Part shown: in pieces, positions 37,222 through 48,200 of the stretch
Numbering within the stretch: the stretch's first letter is position 1
Layout of the letters: every line of letters begins with the position of its first letter
Origin: Streptomyces sp. YS415
GTDB lineage: Bacteria; Actinomycetota; Actinomycetes; Streptomycetales; Streptomycetaceae
Assembly (NCBI RefSeq): GCF_023544665.1
Contig: NZ_JAMJFL010000001.1
Location: forward strand, 248,001 to 312,000
Direction: 5' to 3'
DNA: 64,000 nucleotides
Notes under the pieces: model-generated
Seen by the model: the letters and a program-made list of their open reading frames with translations, nothing else
Databases searched by the model: none
Told to the model about the DNA's origin: nothing
Position numbers and translations under genes: made by a program

Positions 37222-38334
37222 TCAGCGGCCCGCCCGGGGCGTTTCGTGCACGCGCCGGGGCCGTACGCCGTCCGGCGAGCGGGTCGGGGCGGGCAGGCCC
37301 GGCGGGAGGGCGGCGTCCGCCGTGTTGACCCGGGGCAGGGCGTGCGGGTAGGCCGTGGTCAGCCACTTGATCATCTGCTCGCGGACCGTGACCCGTACCG
37401 TCCAGATGTCGTCCGCGTCCTTCGCCGTCACCAGCGCCCGCACCTGGATGGTGCTCGGCGTGCTGTCCGTCACCGACAGGTCGCAGGCCCGTCCGTCCCA
37501 GGCGGGGCAGACGCGCAGGATGTCGCGGAGCTTCTCGCGCATCAGCTCCACCGGCGCCGAGTGGTCCAGGTGCCAGTAGACGATGCCGGTCATCTGGGCG
37601 CCGCCCCGGGACCAGTTCTCGAAGGGCTTGGACGTGAAGTAGGACACGGGCATCGTGATGCGGCGCTCGTCCCAGGTGCGGACGGTGAGGAAGGTCAGCG
37701 TGATCTCGTCGACCGTGCCCCACTCGTCGTCCACCACGACCGTGTCCCCGATGCGCACCATGTCACCGAAGGCGATCTGGAACCCGGCGAACATGTTGCT
37801 CAGCGTCGACTGGGCGGCCACACCCGCCACGATGCCGAGGATGCCCGCCGAAGCCAGCAGGGAGGCGCCGGCCGCGCGCATCGCCGGGAACGTCAGCAGC
37901 ATCGCGGCCACCGCGACCACGCCGACGACGGCCGCCACCACCCGTGTGATGAGCGTCACCTGCGTCCGCACGCGCCGGACCCGGGCCGCATCGCGGTGGA
38001 CGCGGGCGTAACGGGTGTAGGTCGTCTCGACGATCGCCGCCGCGATCCGGATCACCAGCCACGCCGCCGAACCGATCAGCACCAGCGTCAGCACCTGGCC
38101 GATCCCGACCCGGTACTCCTGAAGCACGCGCGCCGAGTCCCAGGACCCTCTCAACAGCGCCGCGCACAGCAGCAGCTGGTAGGGGATGCGACCTCGGCGC
38201 AGCAGCCCCCACAGGGGCGTCTCGGGGTGCCGTTGGTCGGCCTTGCACAGCAGCCGGTCGGTGGCCCACCCGATGAGCAGGGTGAGCAGGACCGAGCCGC
38301 CGATGACGATCAGTGGGCGGAGTACGTTCTCCAT
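37222..38334 (-). CDS. MscS-family mechanosensitive ion channel
   Basis: A 370-aa protein from ATG 38334. Four or five membrane helices lie in residues 5-190; the last, pore-lining one reads AAGASLLASAGILGIVAGVAAQSTLSN (the conserved AQ-N pattern). The beta domain has GDMVRIGDTVVVDDEWGTVDEITL (about residues 196-219), quoted by its start GDMVRIGD. The C-terminal domain has TSKPFENWSR. These proteins relieve osmotic downshock in general. The C-terminal 60 residues are Pro/Arg-rich and variable. It is adjacent to a Na+/H+ antiporter gene, a plausible osmotic pairing. Confidence 0.9.
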   Translation of the reverse strand: MENVLRPLIVIGGSVLLTLLIGWATDRLLCKADQRHPETPLWGLLRRGRIPYQLLLCAALLRGSWDSARVLQEYRVGIGQVLTLVLIGSAAWLVIRIAAAIVETTYTRYARVHRDAARVRRVRTQVTLITRVVAAVVGVVAVAAMLLTFPAMRAAGASLLASAGILGIVAGVAAQSTLSNMFAGFQIAFGDMVRIGDTVVVDDEWGTVDEITLTFLTVRTWDERRITMPVSYFTSKPFENWSRGGAQMTGIVYWHLDHSAPVELMREKLRDILRVCPAWDGRACDLSVTDSTPSTIQVRALVTAKDADDIWTVRVTVREQMIKWLTTAYPHALPRVNTADAALPPGLPAPTRSPDGVRPRRVHETPRAGR

Positions 38335-38429
38335 GCCTTCGAACGTAACCGGATCGCCGGGGTGCTGAACATGCGGACCGGTGAGACGCCGCACACGGCA
38401 CTGTCGTACCCGGCTGGCACCATGGCCTC

Positions 38430-39023
38430 ATGAACATCATGCTCTTTCACTCGACGTTCGGTCCGCGCCCCGCGGTGGGCCGGGCCGCGGACCGGCTGCG
38501 CGAGGCCGGGCACGAGGTGTGGACGCCGGACCTCTTCGGGGGCCGTACGTTCGACGCGGTCGAGGAGGCCATGGCGTTCCAGGACGAGATCGGCAAGGAC
38601 GAACTGCTCAAGCGGGCCGTGCTGGCGGCCGCCCCCTATTCGGAACGGGGCCTGGTCTACGCCGGGTTCTCGCTCGGCGCCTCCATCGCGCAGACCCTCG
38701 CCCTCGGCGACGACAAGGCGCGCGGCCTGCTGCTCCTGCACGGCACCTCCGACATCGCGGCGAACGCCTCGGCGGACGACCTGCCGGTGCAGCTGCATGT
38801 CGCCGAGCCGGACCCGTTCGAGACCGACGACTGGCTGAGCGCCTGGTACCTCCAGATGGGCAGAGCCGGCGCCGACGTGGAGATCTACCGGTACGCCGGG
38901 GCCGGTCACCTCTACACCGACCCCGGCCTGCCGGACTACGACGCCGAGGCCGCCGAGGCCACCTGGCGGGTGGCGCTCGGCTTCCTCGAGGGCCTTCAGC
39001 AGGCTCAGCCGGCCGCCCGGTAA
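38430..39023 (+). CDS. Dienelactone-hydrolase-family alpha/beta hydrolase
   Basis: A 197-aa protein from ATG 38430. The start [23 protein letters not shown] and the fold order match the small dienelactone hydrolase family. The nucleophile elbow is GFSLGA (about residues 79-84), with Ser where classical DLH has Cys. Asp is in AEPDPFE and His in [10 protein letters not shown] (about residue 154). The natural substrate is unknown. The start codon has no good ribosome site. The last 19 bp overlap the convergent protease gene. Confidence 0.87.
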   Translation: MNIMLFHSTFGPRPAVGRAADRLREAGHEVWTPDLFGGRTFDAVEEAMAFQDEIGKDELLKRAVLAAAPYSERGLVYAGFSLGASIAQTLALGDDKARGLLLLHGTSDIAANASADDLPVQLHVAEPDPFETDDWLSAWYLQMGRAGADVEIYRYAGAGHLYTDPGLPDYDAEAAEATWRVALGFLEGLQQAQPAAR

Positions 39024-40000
39024 GCCGCCCAGTTCTGCTGCATGCGCGTCACCTGGCCCGAGGTGAACTGGTACATGCAGGCGTCGTAGGTGTAGTCCAT
39101 GAAGTTGTGGACCGGGTCCACGCCCGCCTTGCGGGTGCAGGTGTCCCGGCCGTCGGGGCACTCGTAGGCGGCGCTCTTCTCGGCGGCGGTGTCCTCGACG
39201 TAGTCGCCGTTGCCGTTACAGCCGCCCTGGAAGGTGTGGTACAGCCCCATCCAGTGGCCGACCTCGTGGGTGGCCGTGTCGCCCTCGTTGTAGTGGGCGG
39301 CCGAGCCGCCGGGCAGTGAGGCGTCCAGGAGGACCACACCGTCCATCGAGGGGCTGGAGTTGTAGGAGCTGGGGAAGGTGGCCCAGCCGAGCAGTCCGTC
39401 GCCGAGGTTGGCGGTGTAGACGTTGAGCGCGTTCGCGCCGCCCTCGCGCAGGGCGGACTTCATCGCCTTCTCCTCCGCCGAGCCGTAACCGACGTTGTAC
39501 CAGGCGGCGTTGTCGGTGTAGTCGGTGCCGGCCAGGGTGAACTGGTAGCCGGAGTCGGTGTTCCCGGTGCCCTGGCCGGCGAACGCGGAGTTGAGCACGT
39601 TCATCTGGGCGGTGATGTCGGCGGAGCCGAGCTTGCCGGTGGTGCCGTCGTGGATGACGTGGAAGTACACCGGGATCGTGGTCGAAGCGGCGGCGGCCAG
39701 GCTGCGGTGGCCCGAGGCGGGCAGCTTGTCCAGCTTCTTGCGCAGATCCGCGTCCATCGCCTGGGCCTTGGCGGCGCTGATCTCGTTGGGCTCGGCGACG
39801 CCTTCGCCGGCGTGCCCGGGGTGGGCCTCGCGGGCCGCGGAGTGGCCGGCCTCCTCCTCGGCGCACTCGGCGGCCGGAGCCTGGGCCGCCGCGACACCCG
39901 TGGGCGCGGAGAGAGGGGAGAACATCAGGGTTCCGGCCACTACGGCGGTGCCGATGAGGCGTCTGCGCGTCGAGGGGGCTGTCCGGGCGAGTGCACGCAT
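39005..40000 (-). CDS. Secreted zinc metalloprotease, M43 (pappalysin) type
   Basis: A 331-aa exported protein from ATG 40000, with AGGAG 6 nt ahead. The signal peptide ([26 protein letters not shown] region, about residues 1-37) ends near GVAAAQA. An acidic propeptide-like stretch (about 38-95) follows. The catalytic motif [11 protein letters not shown] (HExxHxxGxxH) is at about residues 246-256 and the Met-turn NFMDY at about 300-304, so the metzincin zinc site is intact. Cys residues near the C-terminus may form disulfides. It probably digests extracellular protein. The 3' end overlaps the convergent hydrolase gene by 19 bp. Confidence 0.92.
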   Translation of the reverse strand: MRALARTAPSTRRRLIGTAVVAGTLMFSPLSAPTGVAAAQAPAAECAEEEAGHSAAREAHPGHAGEGVAEPNEISAAKAQAMDADLRKKLDKLPASGHRSLAAAASTTIPVYFHVIHDGTTGKLGSADITAQMNVLNSAFAGQGTGNTDSGYQFTLAGTDYTDNAAWYNVGYGSAEEKAMKSALREGGANALNVYTANLGDGLLGWATFPSSYNSSPSMDGVVLLDASLPGGSAAHYNEGDTATHEVGHWMGLYHTFQGGCNGNGDYVEDTAAEKSAAYECPDGRDTCTRKAGVDPVHNFMDYTYDACMYQFTSGQVTRMQQNWAAYRAAG

Positions 40001-40221
40001 GCTGACTCCTGGCTGATGCGTCGGGGAGGACGGCACAGGGATCTTCCTGGCCGCCGCCCGGACATTACGTGTACATGCCTAGGTCAGCAGAGAAACGTTT
40101 CAGCCAATCGAATCTTGAACAAACAGGATGAACGGCCGTCTCCGGCGAGTGGCATGCCCGGAACTGAAGCACGGATCACACCACCCGCCGTTGGCCGAAA
40201 GTGATCGGTGAAACAGGGGTT

Positions 40222-41883
40222 TTACACGGGGTCGTACGTCCGCTCGACCTTCTGCGTGCCGCTGCGGGTGCGATACGAGCGGGCCCAGGACGCCGTCGCG
40301 TCGGCCTTGGTGCGGTCGGACAGGACGTAGTAATCCATCTGCGCGCGGGCGGCCGTGATGTCCAGGACGCCGAAGCCGTGGCGGTCGGTGTCGACCCAGT
40401 GGACATGGCGGTTGGCCGCCCGGATGAGCGGCGAGGCGAGTGCGGAGACCGTGCCCTCGGGGACCTTCACGATGTCGTCGAGGTTGTCGGAGGTCACCGA
40501 GGTGACCACGAACTCCGTGGCGGCCGAGGCGGACAGCGGGTACGTACCGGCGTTCACCGGCACGTCGTTGGCCCACGCCATGTGGATGTCACCGGTGAGG
40601 AACACCGTGTTGCGGATGCTGTGGGAACGCAGATGGGCGAGGAGTTCGCGGCGGTCGTCCGTGTAGCCGTCCCACTGGTCGGTGTTGAGGGCGAGGCCCT
40701 CCTTCGGCAGCCCGAGCAGCTCGGCGAGCGGCTTGAGCAGCTCAGCGGAGAGCGAGCCGATGGCGAACGGGGCGACCATCACCGAGTTGCCGACCAGGCG
40801 CCAGGTGGTGTCGGAGGACTTCAGGCCCGCCTTCAGCCAGTCGAGCTGGGCGCGTCCGGTGAGGGTGCGCTCCGGGTCGTCGACCGAGCCGTTGCCGAGG
40901 GCGGCCTGCTGCGAGCGGAAGGAGCGCAGGTCCAGCAGGGAGAGGTCGGCGAGCTTGCCGAAGCGCAGGCGGCGGTAGGTGGTGCCGGCGACGGCCGGAC
41001 GGACCGGCATCCACTCGAAGTAGGCCTGCTTGGCGGCCTCCCGGCGCGCGGCATAGGGGCCCTCGGCGCCCTCGGTGTGGTTCTCGGCGCCGCCGGACCA
41101 GGCGTCGTTGGCGATCTCGTGGTCGTCCCAGATCGCCACGCACGGCGCGGTCGCGTGCAGGGCCTGCAGGTCGGGGTCGGTCTTGTAACGGCCGTGCCGG
41201 GTGCGGTAGTCGGCGAGCGTGAGGATCTCGTGCGCCGGCGCGTGCGGCCGTACGACGGTGTCGCGGGTGCCGTACTCGCCGGTGCCGTACTCGTAGATGT
41301 AGTCGCCGAGGTGCAGCCAGGCGTCCAGGTCGCCGCGGGCCGCGAGATGGCGGTACGCCGAGAAGTGGCCGGCCTCCCAGTTGGCGCAGGAGACCACGCC
41401 GAAGCGGAGGTTCGCCACGGCCGCCTCCGCCGCCGGCGCGGTGCGGGTGCGCGCCGCCGGGGAGTCGGTGCCGCCCGCGGAGAAGCGGAACCAGTAGTCG
41501 GTGGCGGGCGCGAGGCCGCGGATGTCCGCCTTGACCGTGTGGTCGGAGGCCGCCGTGGCGGTGGTGGACCCCTTGGCGACGATCTGCGTGAACGCCTTGT
41601 CCGTGGCGACGGTCCAGCTGACCTCGGTGTCCGGGCCGAGCCCGGAACCGGGTATCGCCTCGGGGACGGGGGTCACGCGGGTCCACAGCAGGACACCGTC
41701 GGGCAGCGGGTCGCCGGAGGCCACGCCGTGCAGGAAGGCGGGGGCCTCCGTGGCGGCGCGGGCCGGTATCGCGGCGGCCAGCGGGCCGGCCAGGACAGCA
41801 GTGGCCGCCGCGGCCTTGACGACCGTACGGCGGCGCGGGGCAAGGGTGTTGAGCGACTCGGGTGATCTGTATCGACTGGTCAC
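40222..41883 (-). CDS. phoD: PhoD-type alkaline phosphatase/phosphodiesterase
   Basis: A 553-aa exported enzyme from GTG 41883. The N-terminus has a twin-arginine signal ([18 protein letters not shown]), consistent with Tat export of a cofactor-loaded enzyme. A fibronectin-like domain (about residues 48-145) precedes the PhoD metallophosphatase domain. Metal-site motifs are [30 protein letters not shown] (about 250) and [12 protein letters not shown] (about 435). It should release phosphate from phospholipids or wall teichoic acids, with Ca and Fe in the site. phoD genes in Streptomyces are under PhoP control; a partial PHO-box-like GTTCGCCCGCT lies upstream. Confidence 0.93.
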   Translation of the reverse strand: MTSRYRSPESLNTLAPRRRTVVKAAAATAVLAGPLAAAIPARAATEAPAFLHGVASGDPLPDGVLLWTRVTPVPEAIPGSGLGPDTEVSWTVATDKAFTQIVAKGSTTATAASDHTVKADIRGLAPATDYWFRFSAGGTDSPAARTRTAPAAEAAVANLRFGVVSCANWEAGHFSAYRHLAARGDLDAWLHLGDYIYEYGTGEYGTRDTVVRPHAPAHEILTLADYRTRHGRYKTDPDLQALHATAPCVAIWDDHEIANDAWSGGAENHTEGAEGPYAARREAAKQAYFEWMPVRPAVAGTTYRRLRFGKLADLSLLDLRSFRSQQAALGNGSVDDPERTLTGRAQLDWLKAGLKSSDTTWRLVGNSVMVAPFAIGSLSAELLKPLAELLGLPKEGLALNTDQWDGYTDDRRELLAHLRSHSIRNTVFLTGDIHMAWANDVPVNAGTYPLSASAATEFVVTSVTSDNLDDIVKVPEGTVSALASPLIRAANRHVHWVDTDRHGFGVLDITAARAQMDYYVLSDRTKADATASWARSYRTRSGTQKVERTYDPV

Positions 41884-41913
41884 GAGCGATCAGGTTACTG
41901 ACCGGTATGCGCG

Positions 41914-41947
41914 AGAGCGGGCGAACTCGTAAAAGTTCGCCCGCTCT
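41914..41947 (-). terminator. Terminator after the DsbA-like gene
   Basis: A perfect 14-bp stem (41914-41927 with 41934-41947) has a 6-nt loop. It lies 35 bp beyond the DsbA-like stop and 30 bp ahead of the phoD start, so phoD must be transcribed from a promoter between or within these elements. Confidence 0.8.
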
Positions 41948-41981
41948 TCGTCTCGTGGTAGGCAGGTTCAGGCCGAGGGGT

Positions 41982-42821
41982 TCAGGCCTTGAGCGCCGCG
42001 TCCACCAGCGTGGTGAACTCCTCCACCGTCATCGGGGGGTTGCCCTGCTCCGTGGTGAGGCTCTTGCCGTCCATCACGAGGCTCGGGGTGCCGGTGACGT
42101 CGTCCTTGTTGGTGTCGAAGGTCTTCGACATGGCGAGCGCCCAGGCGTCGTAGGTGCCGTTCTGCACGGCCTTGCGGAACGCGGTGTTGCCCTTCAGGGC
42201 GTCGACACTGTCGGCGATCTCGATCAGGTAGTCGTCGTCCTTGAACTTGTCGTCCGACTCCTCGGGGTGCCACTTCGCCGAGTACAGCGCCGCCTTGTAC
42301 TGCAGGAACGCCTCGTCGCCGACGTTCAGCGCGGCGCCGAGGGCGCTCATCGCGTTCTTGGAGCCCTCGCCGTTGCTGCCGACCTTGCCGTCGCCGAGCT
42401 GGTCGCCGTCGAGGAAGGTGCCGCCGACGAACTGGATCTTGTACTTGCCCTCCTCGACGTCCTTCTCGACGGTCGGGCCGACCGCCTGCTCGAAGGAGGC
42501 GCAGACTGGGCAGCGCGGGTCCTCGTAGACCTTGAGGGTCTTCTTGGCGCTGTCCTTGCCTATGACGACGGTCGTGCCGTCGGTGCCCGTGGTGTTGGCC
42601 GGGGCGACGACCTTCTCGTCCCGCACGGCCTCCCAGTGGCCGGGCTTGTTGGACTGGACGACCGCGTAGCCGATGCCGCCGGCCACCGCCAGCACACCGA
42701 CGACCGAACAGGCCACCACGACCTGCCGCTTGACCTTGGCCCGCTTGGCCGCCCGCTCGCGCTCGACGCGCAGCCGCTCGCGCGCCGCCGACTTCTCGGC
42801 CTGGCTGTTCCGCTTGCTCAT
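41982..42821 (-). CDS. DsbA-like thioredoxin-domain protein, membrane anchored
   Basis: A 279-aa protein from ATG 42821, with GGAGAG 7 nt ahead. The cytoplasmic N-terminus is highly basic (RERLRVERERAAKRAKVKR), followed by one membrane helix (about residues 33-54, VVVACSVVGVLAVAGGIGYAV). The extracytoplasmic thioredoxin fold has the redox pair CPVC (about residues 106-109) and the cis-Pro region GTPSLVMDG near residue 245. An inserted helical domain sits between them, as in DsbA. It probably oxidises or isomerises disulfides in exported proteins, such as neighbouring secreted enzymes. The electron partner is unknown. Confidence 0.9.
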   Translation of the reverse strand: MSKRNSQAEKSAARERLRVERERAAKRAKVKRQVVVACSVVGVLAVAGGIGYAVVQSNKPGHWEAVRDEKVVAPANTTGTDGTTVVIGKDSAKKTLKVYEDPRCPVCASFEQAVGPTVEKDVEEGKYKIQFVGGTFLDGDQLGDGKVGSNGEGSKNAMSALGAALNVGDEAFLQYKAALYSAKWHPEESDDKFKDDDYLIEIADSVDALKGNTAFRKAVQNGTYDAWALAMSKTFDTNKDDVTGTPSLVMDGKSLTTEQGNPPMTVEEFTTLVDAALKA

Positions 42822-42888
42822 AGGGGTTCTCTCCATGGGAAACGCGCACAACGTGTGTGCGGAAGACATACGGGTGGACTGGTGGTGC

Positions 42889-43584
42889 TCAGGCGACAGC
42901 GGCCGAGCACGGCGGTCCACGCCGTCCCAGGGAGTGCACGAGGATCCGCGCACACGCGGAGGCGGTACGGCGGACGGGGCGCGGGCGGAGGCGGGTCGAC
43001 CGGGGCGGCCGTACCGCCACGGCGGCGACCGCCAGCAGCAGCGGCCGGAAGGTGGTGGCCGCGACCGCCCGCACCAGCTGGGCCAGGGCGCGCTCGCCGC
43101 GGCGCAGCCAGGCGGCGGCCAGCAGGCCGACCGAGAGGTGCGCGCCGAGCAGCAGCCAGGCGGTTCCCGGGTCGGCGTGGGCGAGCAGCGTGGCGAGCCT
43201 GTCGGTGCCGGTCTTCTCGCCCACCGCGGTCAGCGCGGTGCCGACCCGGGTGCCGTCACCGCACAGCACGTCCAGGCCGACCGAGCGCAACGGGCCCGCG
43301 ACGGGCCCGCCCGCGGCGCCGTAGCACACGTGCTGGCCGGTGGTGAAGACGGTGTCGGCGGCCAGCTCCAGGGGGATCAGCAGGGCGGCGATCCGGCCGA
43401 AGCCGCGCTCGCGTCCGGCCAGCGCGTAAGCGGCGGCGAACACGGTGGCGGCGACCAGGGCCACCGTGTTCAGCGGCAGCGGGACCCGGGACAGCAGCAC
43501 GTGCGACGCGGTGCTGAGCGTCACGACGAGTGCCGTGAACAGCGCCGCGCGGAGCGCTCGTAGCGGGGTCCCGGATATGTCCAT
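42889..43584 (-). CDS. Multi-pass membrane protein of unknown function
   Basis: A 231-aa protein from ATG 43584. Hydrophobic segments lie at about residues 12-32, 38-55, 62-80, 140-160 and 175-192, joined by short loops. Cys residues are in HVCYGAAG and LDVLCGDG, which could pair outside the membrane. The C-terminal 35 residues are Arg-rich ([18 protein letters not shown]). I do not recognise a named family, though a similar gene accompanies the DsbA-like gene in related genomes as I recall. Codon bias supports coding. No good ribosome site is seen. Confidence 0.7.
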   Translation of the reverse strand: MDISGTPLRALRAALFTALVVTLSTASHVLLSRVPLPLNTVALVAATVFAAAYALAGRERGFGRIAALLIPLELAADTVFTTGQHVCYGAAGGPVAGPLRSVGLDVLCGDGTRVGTALTAVGEKTGTDRLATLLAHADPGTAWLLLGAHLSVGLLAAAWLRRGERALAQLVRAVAATTFRPLLLAVAAVAVRPPRSTRLRPRPVRRTASACARILVHSLGRRGPPCSAAVA

Positions 43585-43639
43585 AGCGCGGAAGAGTCTG
43601 GCACGGAGGGCCGTAAGGGATCCCTAAAGGGTTCCTGTG

Positions 43640-43695
43640 AGGCCTTTCGTCAGAGGTCTTCGGTCACAGGTCTTCCGGCACAGGCCTTTCGTCAC
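43640..43695. repeat. 14-bp tandem repeat, four units
   Basis: Four head-to-tail 14-bp units have the consensus AGGYCTTYCGTCAC, at 43640-43653, 43654-43667, 43668-43681 and 43682-43695. A fifth partial unit follows. The repeat spans the stop codon of the DUF2252 gene and its downstream spacer. Confidence 0.85.
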
Positions 43696-45038
43696 AGGCC
43701 CGGGATGCGGCCGTTGCGGAAGAGGTCCACGAACGTCTGGTGGTCGGCACGCGCGCGTGCGCCGTACTCGTGCGCGAAGCTCACCAGGAGGTCGCTGAAG
43801 CCGTCCTCGTCGGCCGCGATGGCCGCGTCGATGGCCCGCTCGGTGGAGAACGGCACCAGGGACTCGCCGGAGGTGTCGTCCGCCGCCGCGTGCATCGCCG
43901 CCGTGGCCCGGCCGAGGTCGGCGACGACCGCCGCGATCTCCTCCGGGTCGTCGATGTCGCCCCAGTCCAGGTCCACGGCGTACGGCGAGACCTCCGCGAC
44001 CAGCTGGCCCGAGCCGTCCAGCTCGGTCCAGCCCAGCCACGGGTCGGCGTGCGCCTGGAGCGCGCGCTGGGAGATCACCGTGCGGTGGCCCTCGTGCTGG
44101 AAGTAGTCACGGATCGCCGGGTCGGTGATGTGCCGGGAGACGGCCGGGGTCTGGGCCTGCTTGATGTAGATCACGACATCGTTCTCCAGGGCGTCGCTGT
44201 TGCCCTCCAGGAGGATGTTGTACGACGGCAGACCGGCCGATCCGATGCCGATGCCGCGCCGCCCCACGACGTCCTTCACGCGGTAGGAGTCCGGGCGGGC
44301 CAGGGAGGACTCCGGCAGCGTCTCCAGGTAGCCGTCGAAGGCCGCCAGCACCTTGTACCGGGTGGCCGCGTCCAGCTCGACGGAGCCGCCGCCCGCGGCG
44401 AAGCGGCGCTCGAAGTCCCGGATCTCGGTCATCGAGTCCAGCAGCCCGAACCGGGTCAGCGCGCGGGCGTCGCGCAGGGCGTCCAGCAGCGGCCCCTCGG
44501 CGGTGTCCAGGGTGAACGGCGGCACCTCGTCGCTCTTGGCGCCGGTCGCCAGCGCGTGGATCCGCTCGCGGTACGCGCCCGCGTACACCTCGACCAGGTC
44601 GGTGATCTGCTCGTCGCTGAGCGCCTTGGCGTACCCGATGAGCGCCATGGAGGCGGCGAAGCGCTTGAGGTCCCAGGTGAAGGGGCCGACGTAGGCCTCG
44701 TCGAAGTCGTTGACGTTGAAGATCAGGCGGCCGGTGGAGTCCATGTACGTGCCGAAGTTCTCCGCGTGCAGGTCGCCGTGGATCCACACGCGCGAGGTGC
44801 GCTCGTCCAGGAACGGCCCACTGAGTATCTTCCCCCCGCCCCGCGCGGCGTTCTCCGCGTCGAGATCGTGGTAGAAGAGGCAGGCCGTGCCCCGGTAGAA
44901 CGCGAACGCGGAGGCCGCCATCTTGCGGAACTTCACGCGGAACGCGGCCGGGTCGGCGGCCAGGAGCTCGCCGAACGCGGTGTCGAAGACGGCGAGGATC
45001 TCCTCGCCGCGCTCGTCGCTGAGCTTCGGGACCGACAT
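43692..45038 (-). CDS. DUF2252 family protein (kinase-like fold)
   Basis: A 448-aa protein from ATG 45038, with AGGAGG 9 nt ahead; the frame is open to 45092. DUF2252 motifs are RGTACLFYHDL, the kinase-like catalytic stretch WIHGDLHAENFGTY (about residues 87-100) and VNDFDEAYVGP (about 110-120). SPYAVDLDWGD near residue 375 and a helical C-terminus follow. The HGDxHxxNF and DFD pattern resembles aminoglycoside phosphotransferase and HipA-like kinases, but no substrate is known. It is divergent from dnaE. The stop codon lies within a 14-bp tandem repeat. Confidence 0.88.
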   Translation of the reverse strand: MSVPKLSDERGEEILAVFDTAFGELLAADPAAFRVKFRKMAASAFAFYRGTACLFYHDLDAENAARGGGKILSGPFLDERTSRVWIHGDLHAENFGTYMDSTGRLIFNVNDFDEAYVGPFTWDLKRFAASMALIGYAKALSDEQITDLVEVYAGAYRERIHALATGAKSDEVPPFTLDTAEGPLLDALRDARALTRFGLLDSMTEIRDFERRFAAGGGSVELDAATRYKVLAAFDGYLETLPESSLARPDSYRVKDVVGRRGIGIGSAGLPSYNILLEGNSDALENDVVIYIKQAQTPAVSRHITDPAIRDYFQHEGHRTVISQRALQAHADPWLGWTELDGSGQLVAEVSPYAVDLDWGDIDDPEEIAAVVADLGRATAAMHAAADDTSGESLVPFSTERAIDAAIAADEDGFSDLLVSFAHEYGARARADHQTFVDLFRNGRIPGL

Positions 45039-45208
45039 CGCTGGGTGCCTCCTGGTGCAGTGCATGGACGACAGCGTCTCTGCCGTTTCCAACGCACGAC
45101 CGTACGTCGGAGTGCCCGCCGCGTGTCAGTGCCGCGGCATAGACTTCGACGCTGACCCCAGAACTGTCCGCCAGCCCGTCGCCGAGTGTTTCCCCTGGAG
45201 GGCCCACC

Positions 45209-48200
45209 GTGTCAAAGCCGCCGTTCACGCACCTGCACGTCCACACCCAGTACTCGCTGCTGGACGGTGCCGCGCGGCTGAAGGACATGTTCAACGCGTG
45301 CAATGAGATGGGCATGACCCACATCGCCATGTCCGACCACGGCAACCTCCACGGCGCGTACGACTTCTTTCACTCCGCGAAGAAGGCCGGGGTCACCCCG
45401 ATCATCGGGATCGAGGCGTACGTCGCCCCCGAGTCCCGGCGCAACAAGCGCAAGATCCAGTGGGGCCAGCCGCACCAGAAGCGGGACGACGTCTCCGGTT
45501 CGGGTGGCTACACCCACAAGACGATCTGGGCGGCGAACGCCACCGGCCTGCACAACCTCTTCCGCCTCTCCTCGGACGCGTACGCCGAGGGCTGGCTGCA
45601 GAAGTGGCCGCGGATGGACAAGGAGACCATCTCCCAGTGGTCCGAGGGGCTCATCGCCTCCACCGGCTGCCCCTCCGGCGAGCTGCAGACCCGGCTCCGT
45701 CTCGGCCAGTTCGACGAGGCCCTGAAGGCCGCCGCCGAGTACCAGGACATCTTCGGCAAGGACCGGTACTTCCTGGAGCTGATGGACCACGGCATCGAGA
45801 TCGAGCGCCGGGTCCGGGACGGCCTGCTGGAGATCGGCCGGAAGCTCGGCATCCCGCCGCTGGTGACGAACGACTCGCACTACACGTACGCGCACGAGGC
45901 GGCCGCGCACGACGCCCTGCTGTGCATCCAGACCGGCAAGAACCTCTCCGACCCCGACCGCTTCCGGTTCGACGGCACCGGCTACTACCTGAAGTCCACG
46001 GACGAGATGTACGCCATCGACTCCTCGGACGCCTGGCAGGAGGGCTGCCGCAACACCCTCCTGGTCGCGGAGCAGGTCGACACCACGGGCATGTTCGAGG
46101 CCAAGAACCTCATGCCCAAGTTCGACATCCCCGAGGGCTACACCGAGGTCACCTGGTTCAAGGAGGAGGTCCGCCGCGGCATGGAGCGCCGCTTCCCCGG
46201 CGGCATCCCCGAGGACCGGCAGAAGCAGGTCGAGTACGAGATGGACGTCATCATCCAGATGGGGTTCCCGGGCTACTTCCTGGTCGTCGCCGACTTCATC
46301 ATGTGGGCCAAGAGCCAGGGCATCGCGGTCGGCCCGGGCCGGGGCTCCGCGGCCGGTTCGATCGTCGCGTACGCCATGGGCATCACCGACCTCGACCCGA
46401 TCCCGCACGGACTGATCTTCGAGCGGTTCCTCAACCCCGAGCGCGTCTCCATGCCCGACGTCGACATCGACTTCGACGAGCGCAGGCGCGTCGAGGTGAT
46501 CAGGTACGTGACCGAGAAGTACGGCGCCGACAAGGTCGCCATGATCGGCACCTACGGCAAGATCAAGGCGAAGAACGCCATCAAGGACTCCGCGCGCGTG
46601 CTGGGCTACCCGTACGCCATGGGTGACCGTCTCACCAAGGCGATGCCCGCCGACGTCCTCGGCAAGGGCATCGACCTCGACGGCATCACCAACCCCTCGC
46701 ACCCGCGCTACAGCGAGGCCGGCGAGATCCGCGCGATGTACGAGAACGAGCCGGACGTCAAGAAGGTCATCGACACCGCCAAGGGCGTCGAGGGCCTGGT
46801 CCGGCAGATGGGCGTGCACGCCGCCGGCGTGATCATGTCCAGCGAGCCGATCGTGGACCACGCCCCGATCTGGGTGCGGCACACCGACGGCGTGACCATC
46901 ACGCAGTGGGACTACCCGCAGTGCGAGTCGCTCGGCCTGCTGAAGATGGACTTCCTCGGCCTGCGCAACCTGACGATCATGGACGACGCCGTCAAGATGG
47001 TGAAGTCCAACAAGGGCATCGACCTCGACCTGCTGGCTCTCCCGCTCGACGATCCGACGACCTTCGAGCTGCTGCAGCGCGGTGAGACCCTGGGCGTCTT
47101 CCAGTTCGACGGCGGCCCCATGCGCTCGCTGCTGCGCCTGATGAAGCCCGACAACTTCGAGGACATCTCCGCCGTCTCGGCGCTCTACCGTCCCGGCCCG
47201 ATGGGCATGGACTCGCACACGAACTACGCGCTGCGCAAGAACAAGCTCCAGGAGATCACCCCGATCCACAAGGAGCTGGAGGAGCCCCTGGAAGAGGTCC
47301 TGGCCGTCACCTACGGCCTGATCGTCTACCAGGAGCAGGTGCAGAAGGCCGCCCAGATCATCGCCGGGTACTCGCTCGGCGAGGCCGACATCCTGCGCCG
47401 CGTCATGGGCAAGAAGAAGCCCGACGAGCTGGCGAAGAACTTCACCATCTTCCAGGCCGGCGCCCGCAAGAACGGCTACAGCGACGAGGCCATCCAGGCC
47501 CTGTGGGACGTGCTGGTCCCGTTCGCCGGCTACGCCTTCAACAAGGCCCACTCGGCCGCGTACGGACTGGTCTCGTACTGGACCGCCTACCTGAAGGCCA
47601 ACCACCCCGCCGAGTACATGGCCGCCCTGCTGACCTCCGTCAAGGACGACAAGGACAAGTCGGCGATCTACCTCAACGAGTGCCGCCGCATGGGCATCAA
47701 GGTGCTCCCGCCGAACGTCAACGAGTCGGTGCACAACTTCGCCGCCCAGGGCGACGACGTGATCCTCTTCGGCCTGGAGGCGGTGCGCAACGTCGGCACG
47801 AACGTCGTCGACTCGATCATCAGGAGCCGCAAGGCCAAGGGCAAGTACGCCTCCTTCCCCGACTACCTCGACAAGGTCGAGGCGGTCGCCTGCAACAAGC
47901 GCACCACCGAGTCGCTGATCAAGGCCGGTGCCTTCGACACCCTGGGCCACACCCGCAAGGGCCTCACGGCGCAGTACGAGCCGATGATCGACAACGTGGT
48001 GGCGGTCAAGCGCAAGGAGGCCGAGGGCCAGTTCGACCTCTTCGGCGGCATGGGCGAGGAGGAGAGCAGCGAGCCCGGCTTCGGTCTGGACGTCGAGTTC
48101 TCCCCCGACGAGTGGGACAAGACGTACCTGCTCGCCCAGGAGCGGGAGATGCTCGGTCTGTACGTCTCCGACCACCCGCTGTTCGGCCTGGAGCACGTGC

